A stretch of 64,000 nucleotides of DNA from an uncultured Sphingomonadaceae bacterium (GTDB lineage: Bacteria > Pseudomonadota > Alphaproteobacteria > Sphingomonadales > Sphingomonadaceae): positions 124,001 to 188,000 of the forward strand of contig CAMYJW010000010.1 of NCBI GenBank assembly GCA_947258815.1, in the 5' to 3' direction. Positions 16,953-25,167 of this stretch are shown here, piece after piece. The notes beneath the pieces were generated by a model. It was not told where the DNA came from. It saw only the letters and a program-made list of their open reading frames with translations, and ran no database searches. The translations under genes and the position numbers were made by a program. Position 1 is the stretch's first letter; every line of letters begins with the position of its first letter.

Positions 16953-18104
16953 TTACAGGGGCTTGCCGTAAATCGCGTATTCGCGGTTCACCTTGCTGCC
17001 GATCGCATCGGCAATCGCCACCATTCCCTGATTGTCTTCAAGGATCCAGCCGATCTCCGCAGTCTGCGTGCCATATTTTTCGACACCCGACCGCCGAATA
17101 TACTCGATCATCATGAAAGCCAGCTGGCTGGCCAGCCGCGAACTTTGCAGCTCCTTGATAACGCCCATCAGCGGCACCCGCATTCGGGGGCTTTTCGGCT
17201 TTGCCGCCCACGCAAGCAGCTTGATCCAGTTGAACGGGAACAGCTTGCCTTCAAACGGAGCGATCACCCGGTTCATATCGGGAAAAGTCAGCATGAACGC
17301 CACCGGCTCTCCATCAAGCTCTGCAATGCGCAGCAGATCGGGCTTCACCAGCGGTTTCATCTTGTTCGAGACATATTCGATCTCGCGGTCGGTAATCGGC
17401 ACGAAACCCCAGTTCTGCGACCAGGCATCGTTGAGAATCGAAAACACCGTTGTCGCTTCTTCTGCAAAGCGGCTGCGATCGGCCTCGCGGATAACGATAC
17501 GCGGGTTCTTCTCGCCCGAAGCGACAATGCGATTGATCAGCGGCGGAAACCCGTTTTCAACGTTCAAGTCAAACGTGAGCAGCGTTTTCGCCACGCTATA
17601 CCCCTGCGCCTCTATCCAGCCCTGATAGATCGCATTGTCATGTCCCATCAGAATAACCGGCGGGTGATCGTGCCCTTTGACAAGCAGGCCCGGCTCATCC
17701 CAGATCGACAGGCTGACCGGCGCCAGCACTTTGGTCATCCCCTTCGCGCGCAGCCAGTCTTCCGCCGCGGCAATCAGCGCGGCGGCAGTCATTTCGTCCT
17801 GCGCTTCGAACATGCCCCAGTTGCCCGTCCCCGGCCCCATGCCCTGCTCGGGCGGCAACGTGTGCGACAGTTCATCGATGTGGGCGGATATCCGCCCGAT
17901 CACTTCGCCGCCGCGCCGCGCCAGAAACAGCTGCACTTCGGCATGGTCGAAGAACGGGTTTTTCTTTTCGTTTAACAGCTCGGCCACATCGGCGCGCAGC
18001 GGAGCGACCCAGTTCGGATCATCCCTGTTCAGGCGATAGGCAAGATCGATAAATTCCTTGCGCTCACGCTTCGTGGTCACCGGAGTGACAGTTACATCGC
18101 TCAT
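16953..18104 (-). CDS. GNAT-fold N-acyltransferase (YghO-like; possibly bacterial ceramide-synthase-related)
   Basis: 383-residue cytosolic protein with a GNAT acyltransferase fold. PPVILMGHDNAIYQGWIEAQGY and the C-terminal AEIGWILEDNQGMVAIADAIGSK are the conserved blocks. It resembles the long YghO-type proteins, sometimes mis-annotated as dATP pyrophosphohydrolase. The Caulobacter ceramide synthase bCerS is also a GNAT-type protein. That recollection, plus the adjacent lipid hydroxylase, suggests N-acylation of a sphingoid or similar amine, but this is inference. The start at 18104 is chosen for GGAG about 10 bases upstream. Confidence 0.7.
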   Translation of the reverse strand: MSDVTVTPVTTKRERKEFIDLAYRLNRDDPNWVAPLRADVAELLNEKKNPFFDHAEVQLFLARRGGEVIGRISAHIDELSHTLPPEQGMGPGTGNWGMFEAQDEMTAAALIAAAEDWLRAKGMTKVLAPVSLSIWDEPGLLVKGHDHPPVILMGHDNAIYQGWIEAQGYSVAKTLLTFDLNVENGFPPLINRIVASGEKNPRIVIREADRSRFAEEATTVFSILNDAWSQNWGFVPITDREIEYVSNKMKPLVKPDLLRIAELDGEPVAFMLTFPDMNRVIAPFEGKLFPFNWIKLLAWAAKPKSPRMRVPLMGVIKELQSSRLASQLAFMMIEYIRRSGVEKYGTQTAEIGWILEDNQGMVAIADAIGSKVNREYAIYGKPL

Positions 18105-18132
18105 CCCAGTCATTCTCCGGTGCGGACCGTTC

Positions 18133-18933
18133 TCAGTCCTTGTCCATAACGCGGCGTCGCGGGTGGCCGCTGGCGATGCCACCGGAAAGTTCCTTCACCC
18201 AAGGATAGTGAACCGCAACATCCTCTGTATATCCAAGATTGAACACGGTTTCACTGCGCGTCGGACGGTCCTTCTTCTCGTAATAGGTGCCCAAAATCCG
18301 GTCCCACGCATAATTGGTGATACCGAAATTGCCGTCTTCATCGAAATAGTGATGTTCATTGTGACGCTGTTTCATGAACTGCACCCATTTCCACTTCGGT
18401 TTGAAGGACAGGTGCTGGATGCAGTGCATGAATTCGTAATAGCAGGTGGTAAGAATGCCCGTGGCAAGCGCGGCAAGCGCCCCGCCGGGGCCACCGATCA
18501 GCCAGCCGATCGGCAATGTTGCGATCGCGATCGTCGGCAATGTCGTGTGAAGCGCGCCAAACAGCACCTCAAGATGGTTGGGGTCCTGATGATGATCGTA
18601 ATGAATGCGCTTCCAGGTGGAGCTCATCCACTTGATCTTGTACATCCATTGCCCGTGCAGCACATACTGGTGCAGCAGATGCCAGACCAGCGGATAGACG
18701 AACAACGCGGCGCCAACCGCGCCCAGCGTCTGCCAGAGCCCCGCCGGAAACATCACGAAACCCACAACGCACAGCGCTGTCACCGCCAGATAGGCAATGA
18801 TGGTATAGTGCTGAAAGTAGGCGGCAACGAGCTGCCCGAATGTCATCCGGTCCAGATAGTGCGAGCGCTTCCAGAACGGCAGTTTGCTCTCATCAACGGT
18901 AGTCTGCGACACGGCGTGTTTTCCCTTTGGCAT
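18133..18933 (-). CDS. Sterol-desaturase/fatty-acid-hydroxylase superfamily membrane diiron enzyme
   Basis: 266 residues with four to five membrane helices and the complete set of eight or more histidines of integral-membrane diiron hydroxylases: HLLHQYVLHG, HYDHHQDPNH, HCIQH and RHNEHHYF. It should hydroxylate or desaturate a lipid chain. It lies 28 bp upstream of the GNAT gene on the same strand, so the two are probably co-transcribed, and lptG follows in the same orientation. In a sphingomonad, a ceramide/sphingolipid chain hydroxylase is a reasonable guess. The ribosome site at 18933 is weak. Confidence 0.88.
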   Translation of the reverse strand: MPKGKHAVSQTTVDESKLPFWKRSHYLDRMTFGQLVAAYFQHYTIIAYLAVTALCVVGFVMFPAGLWQTLGAVGAALFVYPLVWHLLHQYVLHGQWMYKIKWMSSTWKRIHYDHHQDPNHLEVLFGALHTTLPTIAIATLPIGWLIGGPGGALAALATGILTTCYYEFMHCIQHLSFKPKWKWVQFMKQRHNEHHYFDEDGNFGITNYAWDRILGTYYEKKDRPTRSETVFNLGYTEDVAVHYPWVKELSGGIASGHPRRRVMDKD

Positions 18934-19016
18934 TAACCGGAACCTCTAACAGAACTGGGTCCAGCGCGCCATAAGCGCAAGATTGCGGCGCGATTACGGC
19001 GATTGGCCCGCCTGGT

Positions 19017-20114
19017 TTATTCTTCCGTGCGGACCAGAACCGTCTCACCGATCAGCGCAAACAGCAGGAAAGGCGCCCAGGCGGCCACCATCGGCGGATA
19101 TCCGCCAAAGTTGCCCATCGCCAGCGCGGCGTTATCAATCACGAAATAGGCAAAGCCCAGCGCCATGCCGATCACCGAACGGATCAACAGCTGGCCTGAA
19201 CGCGCAAGGCCGAACGCGGCAACAGCGCCCAGCAGCGGCATCAGCACGGCTGACAACGGCCCCGAAATCTTGTGCCACCAGGCCGCCTCCAGTTCGCTGG
19301 TCCGTCGCCCTGCCGCTTTCAGCGCGGCGATGGACTTGCGCAATTCGAACAGGTTTTGCGCATCGGCATCGACCTTGCTCAGTTCTATCTGGCGCAGCGT
19401 AATTCCTTTCGCCACGGTGGTTGAGGCCAGCTTGCCGGTCTGCGTTGATTCCGCGCTGAAGCGTTCGGGTGTTTCCAGTATCCAGCCCGGACCGGCATAC
19501 CGCGCGCGCGGCGATCGCATCTGCTCGACAATCATGCCTTGTGCATCCCGGCGATAATACGTGACACGTTGCAGGACCGTGGCGTTGCCCGATCCCGACA
19601 GCGTGCCCGCCATCAGGACATCGCGCCCATCGCTGAGATAGACATTGTTGCGCACACCCGAATCCTTGGGAATCGGGCCATAATCCACCGCCTGCCAGGC
19701 CGCGAGTGTCGAAGTTGCCCGGGTTACGATCCGTTCATTGAAAACGAAGCTGACCAGCGCCACGATCAGCGCGGTCAGCACCAGCGGAGCAAGCACCTGA
19801 TGCGCCGAAAGGCCCGAAGCCTTCATCGCGATCACCTCGCTGTTCTGGTTCAGCGTGGCAAGCGTGATAATCGTCGCCAGCAGCGCCGAATAGGGCAGAA
19901 AACGGGCAATAAGCTGAGGGATGCGCAAGCTTGCATAATGGAACAGCTCCGCCTCACCATTGCCTTCATAGCTAAGGATATCACCGCTTTCGCCCAGCAG
20001 ATCGAGCATCATCAGCACCAGCACGAGCATGATCAGCACGGCCACGATCCGCGTGACGAACAGGCGCCCCAAATAGAACATCAGCGTGCGCGACGGGAAG
20101 AACTCAAGCTGCAT
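19017..20114 (-). CDS. lptG: LPS (lipid) export permease LptG
   Basis: 365-residue inner-membrane permease of the LptB2FG transporter, which extracts lipopolysaccharide from the inner membrane. Architecture is three helices, a periplasmic beta-jellyroll (about 130-260) and three more helices. LNQNSEVIAMKASGLSAHQVL is the cytosolic coupling helix that contacts LptB. The ATG at 20114 begins one base after the lptF stop; an alternative at 20129 would overlap lptF. In sphingomonads that make glycosphingolipids instead of LPS, the cargo may be a sphingolipid. Confidence 0.93.
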   Translation of the reverse strand: MQLEFFPSRTLMFYLGRLFVTRIVAVLIMLVLVLMMLDLLGESGDILSYEGNGEAELFHYASLRIPQLIARFLPYSALLATIITLATLNQNSEVIAMKASGLSAHQVLAPLVLTALIVALVSFVFNERIVTRATSTLAAWQAVDYGPIPKDSGVRNNVYLSDGRDVLMAGTLSGSGNATVLQRVTYYRRDAQGMIVEQMRSPRARYAGPGWILETPERFSAESTQTGKLASTTVAKGITLRQIELSKVDADAQNLFELRKSIAALKAAGRRTSELEAAWWHKISGPLSAVLMPLLGAVAAFGLARSGQLLIRSVIGMALGFAYFVIDNAALAMGNFGGYPPMVAAWAPFLLFALIGETVLVRTEE

Positions 20115-20115
20115 G

Positions 20116-21342
20116 TCAGGCCACCGCATCCGCCGGAAGCAGCGGCGCCGCGCGGCGACGGCGCTGCATCAGCTTGCGCAGGCGCTTGGCAATATTGGCG
20201 GACAGCCGTTCGAGCCAGCCGATCGCCTGACCGCCCGGCACATATGCCACCCGATAATACATCCAGACGATCATCACCGCGAACACCGCAAACGGCCCCC
20301 ACAGCGCAAGTGCCGGATCTATTCTGCCAAGCGACGCGACATCTTCGCCATACTGGTTCACCTTGTGATAGGCGACAACCAGCACGATCGAAACGAAAAG
20401 GCCCAGCGCGGACGTGCTGCGTTTGGGTGGAATCGCCAGCGCCACGGCAAGCAGCGGCAACAGCAGCATCATAATAACCTCAACCATGCGATAATTGAAT
20501 GTCGCCTGGCTGGCGATGCGCTCATTCACCGGTTTGTCGTCGCTCCAGCCGATCCGCAGAAGTTCCGGCAGAATATACTCGCGGTTTTTACCGCCTCTTT
20601 CGCGAAACTTTTCAATGGACGGCAGATCGATCGGCAGATCGTGGCGCGAAAAGCTGAGAACGCGTGGTTTTTCTCCGGGCATGTCCTGAATGATCTGCCC
20701 CTGTATCAACCGCAGGACAATCGTATCCGGGCTGTCTTTCAGTGCCAGAAAGCGCCCTTCGCGCGCCGAGATCGAAAGCACCTGCCCTTTTGAACTGGCG
20801 ACCCTTGCGAAAATACCGATCAGCCGCTGCCCGTCATCCTGACTTTCCTCGATCCGAAGCGCCATCCGATCCTTGAGCGTGGTAAATTCGCCAACCTTGA
20901 TCGACGCGCCCAGTGCGCCCGAACGCAGTTCGTATTGCAGTTGCTCATAATAATAGCGGGAGAACGGCTGGAGATAGCCGACAATCAGGAAGTTCACCGC
21001 CACAAGAAACAGGGTGATCAGATATGGCACCCGCAGCAGCCGCGTATAACTGAGGCCCACGGCGCGCATCACATCCAGCTCACTGGAAACCGCCAGCTTG
21101 CGAAACGCCAGCAGGATGCCCAGCATCAGGCCAAGCGGAATTGCCAGGCTGGCATATTCCGGCAGAAGATTGGCCAGCATCTTGAACACAACGCCGACGG
21201 GGCCGCCCTCTGTCGCCACGAAATCGAACAGGCGCAGCATCTTGTCCAGCACCAGCAGCGACGCGGCAAGCACGAAAATCGCCAGCATCGGCATCAGGAC
21301 CAGCCGGAAGATGTAACGGTCAATGGCAGTGATGAAATTCAA
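20116..21342 (-). CDS. lptF: LPS (lipid) export permease LptF
   Basis: 408-residue partner of LptG with the same three-plus-three helix plan. FRKLAVSSELDVMRAVGLSYTRLL is the coupling helix and NYRMVEVIMMLLLPLLAVALAIPP lies in the second membrane half. It has a long basic tail (RLRKLMQRRRRAAP) at the cytosolic C-terminus. It directly precedes lptG, with one base between the genes. It is about 88 bp downstream of clpS on the same strand. Confidence 0.93.
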   Translation of the reverse strand: MNFITAIDRYIFRLVLMPMLAIFVLAASLLVLDKMLRLFDFVATEGGPVGVVFKMLANLLPEYASLAIPLGLMLGILLAFRKLAVSSELDVMRAVGLSYTRLLRVPYLITLFLVAVNFLIVGYLQPFSRYYYEQLQYELRSGALGASIKVGEFTTLKDRMALRIEESQDDGQRLIGIFARVASSKGQVLSISAREGRFLALKDSPDTIVLRLIQGQIIQDMPGEKPRVLSFSRHDLPIDLPSIEKFRERGGKNREYILPELLRIGWSDDKPVNERIASQATFNYRMVEVIMMLLLPLLAVALAIPPKRSTSALGLFVSIVLVVAYHKVNQYGEDVASLGRIDPALALWGPFAVFAVMIVWMYYRVAYVPGGQAIGWLERLSANIAKRLRKLMQRRRRAAPLLPADAVA

Positions 21343-21430
21343 AAGGTGGTCTGCCTTGCAGTCAAAGTGCGGTCATCAGGACGACACCGCCTTCCGCCTT
21401 ATCCGCTGGCGTGCCTGGGGAGCAAGCCCC

Positions 21431-21817
21431 TCAGGCTTTCTCCAGCGTGCATTGCAAAGGGTGTTGATTTTGCCGGGCGAAATCCATGACCTGATTCACC
21501 TTTGTCTCAGCGACTTCATAGGTGAAGATCCCGCACACGCCGACGCCCTTCTGATGGACATGCAGCATCACCCGCGTGGCCTGCTCCATGTCCATATTGA
21601 AGAACCGCTTGAGAACCAGCACAACGAATTCCATCGGAGTGTAATCGTCGTTGAGCAACAGCACCTTGAACTGGCTTGGTTTTTTTGGTTTCGTGCGTGT
21701 CTTCGTGGCGATGCCGACCTGGCTGTCACCATCTCCCGGTTCGCCCGAATCGCCATCGTCGCCAGCGCCAGAGGGCGACGGATTCTGCAGGGTGGCATGT
21801 TCAACGATCAAATTCAT
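21431..21817 (-). CDS. clpS: ATP-dependent Clp protease adaptor ClpS
   Basis: 128-residue N-degron adaptor that delivers substrates to ClpA. The core [24 protein letters not shown] carries the Asn-Asp pair and hydrophobic pocket; the later [25 protein letters not shown] segment supplies the pocket histidine. The N-terminal 45 residues are an acidic, Gly/Asp/Ser-rich extension, longer than in E. coli ClpS. clpA is not next to it. I start at the ATG at 21817; the ribosome site there is weak, so an upstream start is not excluded. Confidence 0.92.
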   Translation of the reverse strand: MNLIVEHATLQNPSPSGAGDDGDSGEPGDGDSQVGIATKTRTKPKKPSQFKVLLLNDDYTPMEFVVLVLKRFFNMDMEQATRVMLHVHQKGVGVCGIFTYEVAETKVNQVMDFARQNQHPLQCTLEKA

Positions 21818-21890
21818 GGACACAAAGATATCGCAAATCGGGGTGAAACGACAAGTCCGCGCTTTTGCACGCACAAGATTGCCAAAACAC

Positions 21891-21927
21891 AAAAAAGGCC
21901 GGGTGGTTTGATCCACCCTGCCCTTTT
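21891..21927 (-). terminator. Rho-independent terminator after the phasin gene
   Basis: On the minus strand the arms AAAAGGGCAGGGTGG and CCACCCGGCCTTTTTT flank a six-base loop and end in a T run. It is a textbook intrinsic terminator about 80 bp after the phasin stop. It separates phasin transcription from clpS. Confidence 0.85.
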
Positions 21928-22006
21928 GCATTTTTGTCAGCATCCGGCAATGCGCCCCGAAAAGGGCCGCGACCGGCGCTAACGAAAGTTTTTCAAACGA
22001 TCAGAA

Positions 22007-22891
22007 TCAGGCCGCGATCTTGCGAACCTTTTCAACCGCCAGGTTAACGCGGCCCGAGATCGGAGCAGCGACATCGCTGGCAAGCTTGGCCATCGCTTCG
22101 CTTTTCTTCGTGCCCAGCTCGATCGCGCTTTCGACGTTCTTCTTGAGCATTTCGCTCTGAAGTTCGAAAAAGTCGGCCGGTGTCTTGACCGAAGCGAACT
22201 TCTTGATGTCGCCCGACATGGTTTCGAAAGCGGCCTGGCTGTCGGCAACCGTTGCTTCGCTCATTGCCTTCACGCCTTCGGCGAGGATCTTGCCGGACTC
22301 GGCAGCGGCTTCAAGGTTGCCCTTGGTGAATTCGCCCACTTCGCCAAGCAGTTCGCTTCCCTTGGAGAGAACGTCCTTCGCCTTGGCCTGTGCCTCGCTG
22401 GAGAACTTCTTCAGATCGTCGTTAATCTTTTTTGCCATTGTCACTTCCTTCAATTTGTTTGTCTTGGTTTTGTTTATTGTGGTCGCAGTAACTTTGTCTT
22501 GAACGGGCTTGGCTGTCGGCGCTGGCTTTGCCTTTACCTTTGCAACGGGTGCCTTGCGGGGTGCAGGTTTTTTCGGAGCAGCCGCGGTCTTCTTCGTCGC
22601 TGTGGTTGCGGGCGAAGCCTTCGCGGTACGCACCGCCGGCTTTGCCTTGGCGACCGGTTTCGGCTTTGCGGGAGGCTTGGCTTTTGCGGCGGGCTTGGCC
22701 TTTACGGCCGGCTTCGCTTTCGAAGCCGCTTTTGCCACTGGCTTTTCAGCCGCAACCGCCACCGGCTTTTCGGAAACCTTGGCCGCCTTGGTCGCCTTCG
22801 GCTCAGCCGGAGCCTTTGCCGCGCCTTCAAGCGCCGCCGCATACGCCTTCTCGGCAGAAGCGTCCGCCTTATTCAGATCATTGTCAGCCAT
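22007..22891 (-). CDS. Phasin with a long Ala/Lys/Pro-rich N-terminal domain
   Basis: 294-residue PHA-granule protein. Residues 1-150 are low-complexity AKPAAK-type repeats, like the histone-H1-like tail of Pseudomonas PhaF but at the opposite end. Residues 152-294 are a classic helical phasin domain (MAKKINDDLKKFSSEAQAK...VEKVRKIAA). The phasin part should coat PHA granules, and the basic part could bind DNA or organise granules at the nucleoid. It is downstream of phaC on the same strand but has its own promoter region with two TGC-rich repeats, and a strong terminator follows it. A strong internal start at 22438 could yield a 143-residue short form. Confidence 0.88.
   Translation of the reverse strand: MADNDLNKADASAEKAYAAALEGAAKAPAEPKATKAAKVSEKPVAVAAEKPVAKAASKAKPAVKAKPAAKAKPPAKPKPVAKAKPAVRTAKASPATTATKKTAAAPKKPAPRKAPVAKVKAKPAPTAKPVQDKVTATTINKTKTNKLKEVTMAKKINDDLKKFSSEAQAKAKDVLSKGSELLGEVGEFTKGNLEAAAESGKILAEGVKAMSEATVADSQAAFETMSGDIKKFASVKTPADFFELQSEMLKKNVESAIELGTKKSEAMAKLASDVAAPISGRVNLAVEKVRKIAA
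22436..22450 (-). promoter_or_regulatory. Internal ribosome-binding site and ATG within the phasin gene
   Basis: On the minus strand AAGGAAG is followed by TGACA and an in-frame ATG at 22438, exactly where the conserved phasin domain begins. Spacing and complementarity are better than at the annotated long start (GGGGAA, nine to ten bases away). Two isoforms, with and without the basic arm, are therefore plausible. Confidence 0.6.
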
Positions 22892-22940
22892 ACGTCAAAA
22901 TTCCCCGCAAACACCAAAACGGCATGCCCTGCACGCCCTT

Positions 22941-23002
22941 TGTTGCACTGCACAATATGCATTGTCGCAACAGGAGTCAAGGATTTTTTGTGCAGTGCAA
23001 CA
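22941..23002. promoter_or_regulatory. Perfect 15-bp inverted repeat in the phasin promoter, likely PhaR operators
   Basis: TGTTGCACTGCACAA at 22941-22955 recurs as its exact reverse complement at 22988-23002, with 32 bp between. Each arm is TGC-rich and partly palindromic (TTGCACTGCA), like the TGC-containing sites of the PHA-responsive repressor PhaR. They sit 50-111 bp upstream of the phasin start, between phaC and the phasin gene. Repression that is lifted when PHA accumulates is the expected logic. PhaR itself is not in the window. Confidence 0.6.
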
Positions 23003-23072
23003 TAAGCGATACACACTTCACCGTTTGCCGGAAGCCGGGCGCGGTTGTCCGCTCTGCTGGTGCCTTCGCAGG

Positions 23073-24974
23073 CTACCGTGTCTTTACGTAGCGGCCGGGT
23101 GCGTCTTCGATGACTTTGTCGCGCTTGCCGCCACCGGGTATGCGCTTCCCCGATACCTTCACTTGCTTGTCACCCTGATCCTTCAGCCAGTCCAGCCAAT
23201 AGGGCCACCAGCTGCCAGGATGCTCGCAGGCTCCGTCGACAAATTCGTCCAGCGTCCGGGGCTGCGATTCATTTGTCCAGTAGCGATACTTGTTCATTGT
23301 CGGTGAATTGACCACCCCGGCGATATGGCCGGAACCGGCAAGCATGAAAGTCCACGGGCCAGCAATGTGGCGCGTGATCTTCCAGACGCTCTGCGGCGGT
23401 GCAATATGATCGTCGCGCCCCGCCTGAATGAAACACGGCGTTTCGATCAACCGCAGATCGATCGGCACTCCGCACGCTTTTAGCGAGTCCGGCACGACCA
23501 GCCGATTGTCACGGTAAATGTCGCGCAGGTATTCGTTGTGCCATCTGACCGGCAGGTTGGTGACATCGCTGTTCCAGTGCAGCAGGTCGAACGCGCGATA
23601 GTCCTGGCCCTGCAGATAATTGCGTTCGACATAGTTCCAGATCAGATCGTTGCCGCGAAGCAGGTTGAATGTTGCCGCAAGATAGCGCCCGTCGACATAA
23701 CCATCGCTTGAGATGCGTTTGATCGCCTCGATCTGGCTGCTGTCGATAAAGTGCTTGAGATCGCCCGGCTCTTCAAAATCGACCTGAGCGGTGAAAAAGG
23801 TCGCGCTCCTGATCTTGTCTGCTTCGCCCTTGCGGGCCAGCATCGCCAGCGTCGCCGCAAGTGTCGTTCCCGCCACGCAATAGCCAATGACATGGGCCGA
23901 GGGCACTTTCAGCCGACTGCACACCAGATCGACGGCTTCAACCTGCGACCGGATGTAATCGTCCCAGACGACGTCCGCCATAGACGCATCGGCTGACTTC
24001 CACGAAACCATGAACACGGTGATTCCCTGATCGACCGCCCAGCGCACGAAGCTCTTTTCCGGGATGAGATCAAGAATGTAGAACCGGTTGATCCATGGCG
24101 GAAAAATCACCATCGGCGTCTTGAGCACTTTTTCGGTCGTCGGCGAATACTGGATCAGCTGATAGAGCGGCGTTTCGTGAATCACCTTGCCGGGCGTCAC
24201 CGCGATGTTCTCTCCCACGCTAAAGGCATCGGCGTCGGTTTGCGTAAGCTGCCCGCGCCCCAGATCGGCAAGCATCTTCTCCATTCCGGAAACGAGGCTC
24301 TGTCCGCGTGTTTCCACGGCCTTGTCGAGCACGACCGGATTGGTGAGCGGGAAATTGGCGGGACTGAGCGAATCGGCCAGCGCCCGCGCCGCGAACACAA
24401 GTTTCTCGCGGTTATCTGGATCGACCCCTTCGGCCCGCTCCGCCATTTCAACGATCTTTTCGGATATCATCAGATACGTCTGATGCAACAATGCGAAGAA
24501 TGGCTGCTCACGCCACTTGGGATCAGCAAACCGACGATCGCTTCGCGGCAGATCGGGCTCATTCGGGCGCACTGCGGCCGACTTGGGGCCAATACCATAT
24601 TGCCCAAGCACATTCTCGAAAAGGCTCAGCCCTTCTTCCCATAACCCGTGCTGGGTTTTCGGATCGGCAAGCGGCAGTTGGCGCACAACCTCTTCCGCCG
24701 TGGCGATCCATTTCGCCGGATCGGTGTAGTGCGCAGCCTTCGCACCTTCTCCGCCAGCGTGCTGGGAGAGATAAGCACTCCACATCGATTGCAGCTTTTC
24801 CACGACCGCGGCCCACTGCATGTCGGGTTGCGCAACTCCGGCGCCATCCGCGGATTGCGGAATCATCTGGCCGAACAGCCCCGTCATCGCTTCAGACTGG
24901 ATGCGCGCCAGCTCTGCCAGCATATCGGCAGCCTCGGAAGGTGAACCGGTCTTGGAATTCTGATCGTCAGCCAT
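23073..24974 (-). CDS. phaC: Class I poly(3-hydroxyalkanoate) synthase PhaC
   Basis: 633-residue polymerase that joins (R)-3-hydroxyacyl-CoA into polyester on the granule surface. The catalytic Cys is about C366 in GYCVAGT (the lipase-like box with Cys), the Asp is in GRDDHIAP and the His is in GSGHIAGVVN. Other family marks are WINRFYILDL and the C-terminal PGRYVKTR. Length and order fit class I (short-chain) synthases. The start at 24974 has GGAG nine to ten bases upstream; a longer frame exists but lacks such a site. The phasin gene follows in the same orientation. phaA, phaB and phaR are not here. Confidence 0.95.
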   Translation of the reverse strand: MADDQNSKTGSPSEAADMLAELARIQSEAMTGLFGQMIPQSADGAGVAQPDMQWAAVVEKLQSMWSAYLSQHAGGEGAKAAHYTDPAKWIATAEEVVRQLPLADPKTQHGLWEEGLSLFENVLGQYGIGPKSAAVRPNEPDLPRSDRRFADPKWREQPFFALLHQTYLMISEKIVEMAERAEGVDPDNREKLVFAARALADSLSPANFPLTNPVVLDKAVETRGQSLVSGMEKMLADLGRGQLTQTDADAFSVGENIAVTPGKVIHETPLYQLIQYSPTTEKVLKTPMVIFPPWINRFYILDLIPEKSFVRWAVDQGITVFMVSWKSADASMADVVWDDYIRSQVEAVDLVCSRLKVPSAHVIGYCVAGTTLAATLAMLARKGEADKIRSATFFTAQVDFEEPGDLKHFIDSSQIEAIKRISSDGYVDGRYLAATFNLLRGNDLIWNYVERNYLQGQDYRAFDLLHWNSDVTNLPVRWHNEYLRDIYRDNRLVVPDSLKACGVPIDLRLIETPCFIQAGRDDHIAPPQSVWKITRHIAGPWTFMLAGSGHIAGVVNSPTMNKYRYWTNESQPRTLDEFVDGACEHPGSWWPYWLDWLKDQGDKQVKVSGKRIPGGGKRDKVIEDAPGRYVKTR

Positions 24975-24985
24975 TTGCACACGCT

Positions 24986-25008
24986 CCAGATAATGCGCCA
25001 GATAATGC
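24986..25008. repeat. Tandem 11-bp direct repeat in the phaC leader
   Basis: CCAGATAATGC occurs twice with a 12-bp period just upstream of the phaC start. On the mRNA this gives GCATTATCTGG twice, the second copy running into the GGAG ribosome site. It could bind a regulator or be a small slippage duplication. Confidence 0.4.
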
Positions 25009-25167
25009 AATTGCGGCCGAAACCGGATGTGCGTTCCCGTCAGCCGTCCCCGGTTATTTCTTTGACCTATTCATCGGGCATTTGCCAGAGCGAGTTTATT
25101 GCCTAAATGTGCCTGGAAGATGAACTGCGGCAGTTTCGCCGCGATATGACTGGAAGCAAAAGAGGTC

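Noticed and set aside
22509..23306. Ala/Gly/Phe-rich plus-strand frame opposite the phasin gene
   Set aside because: Its composition is the reverse complement of AKPA repeats, so it is a shadow of the low-complexity arm.
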